Part shown: one piece after another, positions 31,513 through 36,382 of the stretch
Numbering within the stretch: the stretch's first letter is position 1
Layout of the letters: every line of letters begins with the position of its first letter
Source of the DNA: CAYPXN01 sp964414715
Lineage (GTDB): Bacteria; UBA10199; JADFYH01
Reading direction: 5' to 3'
Assembly: GCA_964414715.1 (NCBI GenBank)
Contig: CAYPXN010000084.1
Coordinates: 1 to 36,382, forward strand
Length of the DNA stretch: 36,382 nt
Translations under genes and position numbers: made by a program
The notes under the pieces: model-generated
The model's input: the letters and a program-made list of their open reading frames with translations, nothing else
What the model was told of the DNA's origin: nothing
The model's database searches: none

Positions 31513-34500
31513 TTGGGGCCACAAGTTTTAAAACCGATCTCTCAGGACTCTGATCTTAAAGATCATATTTTCCAAAATCTGGATTTTTTGAATCCTGTTT
31601 TGGACAAGATTTCTTCTGAAAAATTGGATGGAAAAACCCTGAGTTTGGATGTGGGAATAGACGAATCCCAGATCCGCTTTGAAAGCCAGGATTCCCATCA
31701 CGCGTCTTGTACCTTGCGTTATGTGATTGATGGGGATGCCAGCCCCTTTAACGGGAGAATTTATTTGGAGGATCGCTTTGACTTTGATCCGACAGACAAG
31801 AACTCCCACAACCTGGTGTTTAGCCGAAAAATTTTGCCGAATTCTAGTGGACAAGAATCCGTGGCTTTGGCGGATCGCCTCGATCATCGGCTTGTTCCAC
31901 TTCCACAATACAAGATTCGCATGTTTTATGAAAAGGTCATTTTGCCTTTTCAGAAAAGTCTCCCTCCTGTGAGGGAAGAAGAGAAAGAAATAGGCCAAGG
32001 CAAAACAGCCATCGATATCTTTTCTGGTAGTGGAAAAAGTCAAGGTGCAACACAGCTCTATCCTGCTTTTTCCCATGTCACCTTGAAGCATCTTCCCCGT
32101 TTTTCCCCCTTATCGCAGGGGGATTTTTCGAAGCGAAATATTCTGACGCGAAGTTCACGATTTTCCTCTGAAAATGTCCTGGATCAAATTGACAATTTGT
32201 GGAGCGAAACGGTGAAAGATCCTTTTACCCTCGCGTCCTTTTTTGTGGGGGCATCCAGTTTCCGGGTGAGCAAGTTTCTGGGTTTGGGTTTCTTGAACGA
32301 GTTTGGAATTGCCTCAGGAGTGTCCGCCCGTACTTTTGTTTCTCTCATGGGAGTGTTTGCAGAGGCTTCAGCTTTTGAAGCCATGGATCGTCTGCATCAG
32401 GGAAGGTCTTTTGAGGGTTTTGCGACTTCTGCCTTGAAAAATACGGCCGTGTTTGGAGTTTTTCATGCTTCCGGAGAGCTTTGGAAAAGAATGGGGTTGG
32501 AATCTGTTTCTCTTCATCTTGCTTCTGTGTCGACCTTTCATGGAGTGAATGAATTGCAGCGAGCATTGGGGTGGATGCCTACTGAAATGGACTATTCTGC
32601 ACGTCTTCTGTTGGATCTTGGATTTTACGCCCATGCGACCGCAGCAGGAGCCATTGCTCACCAGTTATTGGGTCCGGAGATGCCTTTGTTGCTCCGTGAA
32701 AGAGTGAAAGCTCCAAACGTGTTGGGGGAAATTGATGAAGAGGAAGAACTCAGGGAGGTAATTTCAAAAAGAGCTCCCGATACAGAGAGGGAACATAAAT
32801 CACCGGTTCCTCTCCCGGAAGATAGTTTTATTTTACGGAGTATTCACGGAGAACATACAGTAGAGGCTGAAAAAATTTCCGAAAACGAATGGAACTTGTC
32901 GGGTTTTGTCCGAGTGTCTCGTGATGAGCACGGTCGTTTGACTCTGAAAGACATGAGAACGCCTTCGAGAAAAAATGCGATTCTTACATTGAATGGGAGT
33001 CGGGTAAAGATGGGAGAGGTCTTATATTTAACAGATAGAGCTCTCATTAAAATCGGAGATCATCCCTATTATTTTTTTGAAATCAAAAGCGGATTATTTG
33101 AGCAAGAATTTTACCGGCAGGAAATCCCTGCTCAGAATAGGGAGTGGAAAAATATTACAGAAGCAGAAAGTTTCGATGATCTTAAGGCAAGGATACGCGC
33201 GACAGGCTTTGTGGGAGCTGATCAAGAAGTGGTTTTTGTGGAGGAGTGTTTATCTGGAAAACGTCGTTTGGATTTTCTTTCCCCTTTGGTGAGAGCGAAG
33301 GTGATGAGTTTGATGGAAGAGGCGAATGCAAGCTTGAAACCTCATCTTCCCCAGGGATTTGATGTGGCTTTGGTGGATGATCATCCTTTGCAAGGAGGTT
33401 TGAGAACGGAACAGCGTTATCATGCTTACCGGGCAGCAGTGTTTTTGAGAGACAGAATCCAAACCGCCAAATCTGTGGGAGAAATGATCGGTCTTTTGAG
33501 AAGATATCCCTTGAATAATCTGGAAGGTAGCTATCGGGATGATGTGGTGAGAAGTTTGGAAGATTTTAGAGGTGAAAAAATTGATTTCCGGATGCTACCC
33601 AAGGATTTTGGAATTCAACAACGTGTGTCCGATTTGGAAGAAACAAAATATTATCGTCAACATCAGATGGGAGGCTTTCAATTAGATCCTTCTGTAGATG
33701 TAGTTACACGAACCTTGTTTGGGGAAACAGAGAGAATCAAACAAAACTTGCTGGGTTTTGTAAGAGGTTTGGGTCCGGTTCGGGGAAGTGGCAAAACATA
33801 CAAGAGCACAGAGCTTCTCGATCTTGTTCATGAAGTCTTGGAGCGTGGAAAACCCCTGGAAATGATTCCCACCGCGCAAGGAGTGAGAGGGACCGTCAAA
33901 GATTACATGAACCATGTGGTTTCAATGGCGGAGTATGTGGATTCATATCGCTGGAAAATGTCCGTCTCGAGTGCTTCGAATGCTTTTACAGGTGAAAAGT
34001 TTGGATCTCCCACGCAAGCCGAACAATATCTTCAGGCTCAGTATCGTTTTGCGCGCATGTTGATGAATCAACGCATGGGGCTGCCGCTCTTTGGGGAGCC
34101 TACTGAACGCGAAAAAGGAATTTTGACTCATTTTAGCAAAAGAGTTTTACATGTACGGGGAGATGTTCATTACGCCGACGCCCAAGAAGCCATTCGGGAT
34201 CATCTTCAAAGATTCAGCCCTGAAGTTCAGGAAGGTTTACGAAAAGCGGATCAGGAAACACGAGCTCTGGTGATGGAAACATTTTTTGGGATTTCCCAAC
34301 ATCGATACATGTTTGATCCCTATAAAGCCTTCGAAGTGGCAAATTTTCTGGGAGACGTGGGTTTTTATCGTGAATTGGGAGTCACTCTCGAAGTCCGCGG
34401 AAAAAGAATATTTACCAACTTGAGTTTGGGGGATTTGGGTTCGGTGCATCCTGAGAAGGACAACCTGTTTTTTGTGTTCCATACTCATCCCGAAGAATAT

Positions 34501-34956
34501 TTGAATCACTGGGGCCAGATTATGGGGGCGGCGGCTTATCGGGGACAAACGATGGTATTGGATGTTGCCAGAACCAATCAGGATACACGTAATGTGATGT
34601 TTTCCCAGCAAGACATTCGTTTATTCAAGCATCATGCAGAAAGTATTTTTCAACTTGCCCGCACAAATCCTCAATTGGATCTTTCTATTTTCTATGATCG
34701 CTCTACCAGGATATTTAGAAATTGGGTACGGCATCCCTATGGCATGGCAGAAGTCCGTGTTTATTTGAACCCCTATGGAGTTGCAGAGAAAATAGAGGTG
34801 GATTATGGGGTGAAATCTGAAGCCCAGGCAGATACGAAACATCTTGAACAGGCAGATCGTTTGAGAGCCATGAGTCAGGAACTGCATATACCGGTAGAAG
34901 TCTTGCCCCGACCCATCGCCCAACTGGAACAAGGCCTTCCGTATTTGAGGAGGTAA
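31513..34956 (+). CDS. Giant modular protein with FHA-like domain and putative MPN/JAB-like C-terminus
   Basis: The protein has 1,147 residues. It starts at a TTG: an in-frame stop lies directly upstream, AAGGGG is 7 bases before it, and the N-terminus then aligns with the PP2C/FHA protein. Domains: N-terminal domain with SLDVGIDES (15-148); shared Gly/Ala-rich module (208-390); FHA-like domain (about 438-527) with VSRDEHGRLTLKD, NAILTLNGSRVKMGE and IKIGDHPYYF; a long helical, charged region (about 545-930) of unknown type; and a C-terminal part (about 935-1,147) with FVFHTHPEEYL followed 36 residues later by FSQQDIRLF. HTHP and SQQD resemble the JAMM zinc motif with an insertion, so a peptidase or isopeptidase is possible but unproven. 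No signal peptide. Confidence 0.7.
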   Translation: MGPQVLKPISQDSDLKDHIFQNLDFLNPVLDKISSEKLDGKTLSLDVGIDESQIRFESQDSHHASCTLRYVIDGDASPFNGRIYLEDRFDFDPTDKNSHNLVFSRKILPNSSGQESVALADRLDHRLVPLPQYKIRMFYEKVILPFQKSLPPVREEEKEIGQGKTAIDIFSGSGKSQGATQLYPAFSHVTLKHLPRFSPLSQGDFSKRNILTRSSRFSSENVLDQIDNLWSETVKDPFTLASFFVGASSFRVSKFLGLGFLNEFGIASGVSARTFVSLMGVFAEASAFEAMDRLHQGRSFEGFATSALKNTAVFGVFHASGELWKRMGLESVSLHLASVSTFHGVNELQRALGWMPTEMDYSARLLLDLGFYAHATAAGAIAHQLLGPEMPLLLRERVKAPNVLGEIDEEEELREVISKRAPDTEREHKSPVPLPEDSFILRSIHGEHTVEAEKISENEWNLSGFVRVSRDEHGRLTLKDMRTPSRKNAILTLNGSRVKMGEVLYLTDRALIKIGDHPYYFFEIKSGLFEQEFYRQEIPAQNREWKNITEAESFDDLKARIRATGFVGADQEVVFVEECLSGKRRLDFLSPLVRAKVMSLMEEANASLKPHLPQGFDVALVDDHPLQGGLRTEQRYHAYRAAVFLRDRIQTAKSVGEMIGLLRRYPLNNLEGSYRDDVVRSLEDFRGEKIDFRMLPKDFGIQQRVSDLEETKYYRQHQMGGFQLDPSVDVVTRTLFGETERIKQNLLGFVRGLGPVRGSGKTYKSTELLDLVHEVLERGKPLEMIPTAQGVRGTVKDYMNHVVSMAEYVDSYRWKMSVSSASNAFTGEKFGSPTQAEQYLQAQYRFARMLMNQRMGLPLFGEPTEREKGILTHFSKRVLHVRGDVHYADAQEAIRDHLQRFSPEVQEGLRKADQETRALVMETFFGISQHRYMFDPYKAFEVANFLGDVGFYRELGVTLEVRGKRIFTNLSLGDLGSVHPEKDNLFFVFHTHPEEYLNHWGQIMGAAAYRGQTMVLDVARTNQDTRNVMFSQQDIRLFKHHAESIFQLARTNPQLDLSIFYDRSTRIFRNWVRHPYGMAEVRVYLNPYGVAEKIEVDYGVKSEAQADTKHLEQADRLRAMSQELHIPVEVLPRPIAQLEQGLPYLRR

Positions 34957-34972
34957 GGGAAATTTCTTCTGC

Positions 34973-35179
34973 TTAGGCCGTAATGATTTCTAAAGCAAAT
35001 TTGGCTTTTGGATTCATAATAGAAATAAATTTGGGAATTTTATCCAACCCGGGAATATGTTTTCCGGACTCGTATTGGGAATAAGCACTGGGAGAAGTAT
35101 GGCCGAGTTTTTTGGCAACTTCAGCATCCGCTATCATTCTTAGAGCATCTTTTTTTGATTTTCCTTGGGGGATTCCAAT
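34973..35179 (-). pseudogene. XRE-type helix-turn-helix remnant after hicA
   Basis: An open frame follows the hicA stop directly and in the same frame. It has no start codon until an ATG at 35137, which would give a 54-residue peptide: MIADAEVAKKLG, then HTSPSAYSQYESGKHIPGLDK and a hydrophobic end. This is an XRE/Cro-type HTH. The residues before the ATG (GKSKKDALRMIADAE) look like the C-terminal DNA-binding part of an antitoxin, so it is probably what is left of a longer gene. It could still be expressed from the ATG. Confidence 0.6.
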
Positions 35180-35425
35180 TTATTTCCCAAACAATTTTTT
35201 GAGTAACTCTTCTTTGGAAATTTGGAAATGTTCAGAGATGTGCGAGAATATAGAAGCCAAAGTTCCTATTCTTAGGGGAGAATGATTGGGAATTGTAATA
35301 TGATGTTGGCCATTCTCAAGGGTCGTGAGCCGGATATGGCTTCCTGTTTGGCGAGTTACATTATATCCAAGTTTTTTGAGGGCTTTGATGAGGGATTCAC
35401 CGGAGAGATCTCTTGGTAACTTCAT
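35180..35425 (-). CDS. hicA: HicA-type mRNA interferase toxin
   Basis: The protein has 81 residues and the double-stranded-RNA-binding-like HicA fold. LSGESLIKALKKLGYNVTRQTGSHIRL is the family opening, with catalytic H30 in GSH; HHITIPNHSPLRIGTLASI is the usual second half. It cleaves mRNA when free of antitoxin. Its ATG overlaps the stop of the upstream antitoxin gene by 4 bases (ATGA), so translation is coupled. The antitoxin-first order occurs in many hicBA loci. The frame continues past its stop into the XRE remnant. Confidence 0.9.
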   Translation of the reverse strand: MKLPRDLSGESLIKALKKLGYNVTRQTGSHIRLTTLENGQHHITIPNHSPLRIGTLASIFSHISEHFQISKEELLKKLFGK

Positions 35426-35628
35426 ATGGCGATTACTTCTTCACGAACGAAATGGAGTCGAATCATTTTTGGTTTTTGATTTGTTTCAAAATGACATTCT
35501 ACCGCATCTTTAATTTGGTGATGTAAATCTTCCAGATTATCTGCTTCAGTGAAAATCGATTCCCCTAAGGCCTTAGCCTGAAAGCCACCCTCTGGAGATT
35601 CTTCAATGATAAAGAGTATTTCATTCAT
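35422..35628 (-). CDS. hicB: HicB-like antitoxin, short form
   Basis: The protein has 68 residues and the partial RNase-H-like fold of HicB: LFIIEESPEGGFQAKALGESIFTEADNLEDLHHQIKDAVECHF. It should bind and block HicA. It has no C-terminal DNA-binding domain, unlike longer HicB proteins, which makes the nearby XRE remnant notable. It is the first gene of the minus-strand pair. No clear ribosome site; AT-rich sequence follows on the upstream side. Confidence 0.85.
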   Translation of the reverse strand: MNEILFIIEESPEGGFQAKALGESIFTEADNLEDLHHQIKDAVECHFETNQKPKMIRLHFVREEVIAI

Positions 35629-35698
35629 ATATCTTCAATATTGTCTAATTTAGGAGAAGTATTCAAGATTTATTCTAAATCTCTAACACCCCGCGTCA

Positions 35699-35725
35699 AC
35701 AACCATTTTTTGCTTGTGCCGATAA
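35699..35725 (+). promoter_or_regulatory. Sigma-28-like promoter before the right-edge lipoprotein
   Basis: ACAACCAT, 11 bases, GCCGATAA. The -10 part is the exact FliA consensus and the -35 part keeps 6 of 8 positions of ACAACTTT. No gene starts within 100 bases; short frames at 35758 and 35768 look non-coding. The first plausible target is the lipoprotein at 35871. Confidence 0.55.
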
Positions 35726-35828
35726 TCTCTCTAGGAGTAGGGCAGACCGCTTAAGTAATGCCCATCAATGACTGGGAGGTTATTGCTTGTTCTTCAAAAA
35801 CTATAAAATCCGAAAAAGTGTTGAGATG

Positions 35829-35917
35829 CTCACGGGATTGCCACGCCCTTGCCTACGGCAAGGACTCGCAATGACACATCTTGAGTCTTTGCGAGCGCAG
35901 CGAAGCAATCCAGTGAG
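35829..35917. repeat. Inverted pair of REP-type repeats (TGTCATTGCGAG family)
   Basis: Outer arms CTCACGGGATTGC and GCAATCCAGTGAG are complementary except for one base; inner arms CTCGCAA/TTGCGAG; and a hairpin CCTTGCC/GGCAAGG in the left unit. Read on the minus strand it starts GTCATTGCGAGTCC and runs to GGCAATCCCGTGAG, the same as the copy at 17171. Confidence 0.85.
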
Positions 35918-36382
35918 TGTAATTTTAAGATTTGTCCTTTTTTCATTCCTTTTAAGTATCCCTTTCCTGGGAATTTTTTCCTGTGGAGGAGGGGGTAAAG
36001 GCGGAAACACCGATTTTGGCGAAGGCGTTACGGGTCCCATGGTGAGTGGAGATCCTTGGGCATTTCGCGGTGCAGGAATTATTGGTGAAAATAAGTATTT
36101 GATTGGGGGCGCGATTGCCATGGGTCGAACAGGCGATGTGCTTTTACAGAATGATAAAATTCGTTTGGTAATTCAAAAGCCCCGTCGCAATGCGGGGGTT
36201 CCTCTTTACGGGGGAAATATCATTGATGCGGATATTACCCGAGGAAAGGGCGAAGCAGGTCATGATCATTTTGGAATTACTTTTCCCTTGATTAATATTT
36301 CTTGGACGCCTTTCTATAAAAAACTCGAAATTTTAAATGCCGATTTTGCAAATGGTCCTGTAATTGTTCGTGCGACCGGTGT
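35871..36382 (+). CDS. Putative lipoprotein, 5' part only (runs off the right edge)
   Basis: The frame is open to the window end. A lipoprotein signal is visible: ILRFVLFSFLLSIPFLGIFSC followed by GGGGKGG, with FSC as lipidation site. After it come GDPWAFRGAGIIGENKYLIGGAIAMGRTGDV and LQNDKIRLVIQKP, then GHDHFGITFP. I do not recognise the family. The start is uncertain: ATG at 35871 has AAGGA 6 bases upstream, and both lie within the repeat pair; a GTG at 35913 would remove 14 residues (including ESLRAQRSNP) that are clearly repeat-derived. No other start lies between there and the signal peptide. Confidence 0.7.
   Translation, partial: MTHLESLRAQRSNPVSVILRFVLFSFLLSIPFLGIFSCGGGGKGGNTDFGEGVTGPMVSGDPWAFRGAGIIGENKYLIGGAIAMGRTGDVLLQNDKIRLVIQKPRRNAGVPLYGGNIIDADITRGKGEAGHDHFGITFPLINISWTPFYKKLEILNADFANGPVIVRATG

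Noticed and set aside
33290..33430. Weak likeness to a VanX-type D,D-dipeptidase in the middle of the FHA/MPN-like protein
   Set aside because: Only short, low-specificity similarity (around DVALVDDHP); the zinc-binding pattern could not be completed.
35758..35873. 38-codon frame starting MPINDWEVIACSS after the sigma-28-like promoter
   Set aside because: Ribosome site is 20 bases away, and half the frame is repeat sequence. It could be a decayed gene start but cannot be supported.
35801..36121. 106-codon open frame on the minus strand
   Set aside because: Opposite the lipoprotein, and partly made of the repeat (RCARKDSRC). The plus-strand frame has a signal peptide and glycine-rich tether, so it is the real one.

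Overview
The window comes from a Gram-negative bacterium of moderate GC. Outer-membrane barrel sequence, lipoprotein signals, a periplasmic lytic transglycosylase and an AsmA-like protein all point to a double membrane. The gene mix (SAM-I riboswitch, assimilatory sulfate genes, DUF4202, protein-thiocarboxylate genes, and very large modular proteins of unknown family) fits an uncultured deltaproteobacterium-like lineage better than a model proteobacterium; that placement is inference. No tRNA, rRNA, CRISPR array or intact insertion sequence was seen.

Layout. (1) 1-4070: a probable gene fragment running off the left edge, a giant PP2C phosphatase/FHA protein, and a small unknown protein with a good terminator. 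(2) 4053-11123: a lytic transglycosylase and a protease/beta-propeller/outer-membrane-barrel fusion in one minus-strand unit, then a divergent AsmA-like gene. (3) 11153-21962: a sulfur island. The minus strand carries DUF4202-cysC-cysH-cysQ. The plus strand carries a SAM-I riboswitch with terminator, then a threonine-synthase-like enzyme, a NIL-domain protein, a cysteine-synthase-like enzyme, a JAMM peptidase, a ThiS/MoaD-like sulfur carrier ending Gly-Gly-Leu, a radical SAM protein, an SLC13 transporter and ATP sulfurylase. Together these import sulfate, activate it, reduce it to sulfite, and load sulfur onto a carrier protein for cysteine and/or homocysteine synthesis. Sulfite reductase and the carrier-activating E1-like enzyme are not in the window. 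(4) 22013-25365: a surface protein with five ASH-type repeats and a HEAT-repeat putative lipoprotein. (5) 25449-34956: two more modular proteins, rimO, an unknown protein, and a fourth modular protein. (6) 34973-36382: a hicBA toxin-antitoxin pair beside an XRE remnant, then the start of a lipoprotein running off the right edge.

The most unusual content is a family of four large proteins (225-3611, 25449-27623, 27648-28985, 31513-34956). They share a Gly/Ala-rich helical module but carry different other domains: PP2C+FHA, ParB-like+GNAT, GNAT alone, and FHA-like+a putative MPN/JAB-like domain. Each is preceded by a motif of the form (A/G)CAACTTT-N11-(NCCGATA-like), with exactly the same spacing. 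A fifth copy lies before the right-edge lipoprotein. The -10 part resembles the FliA/sigma-28 element GCCGATAA. This looks like a co-regulated, undescribed modular protein system.

A second theme is palindromic repeats. They fill most gaps of the sulfur operon and often supply the Shine-Dalgarno sequence of the next gene. A different repeat pair appears to supply the ribosome site and first codons of the right-edge lipoprotein.
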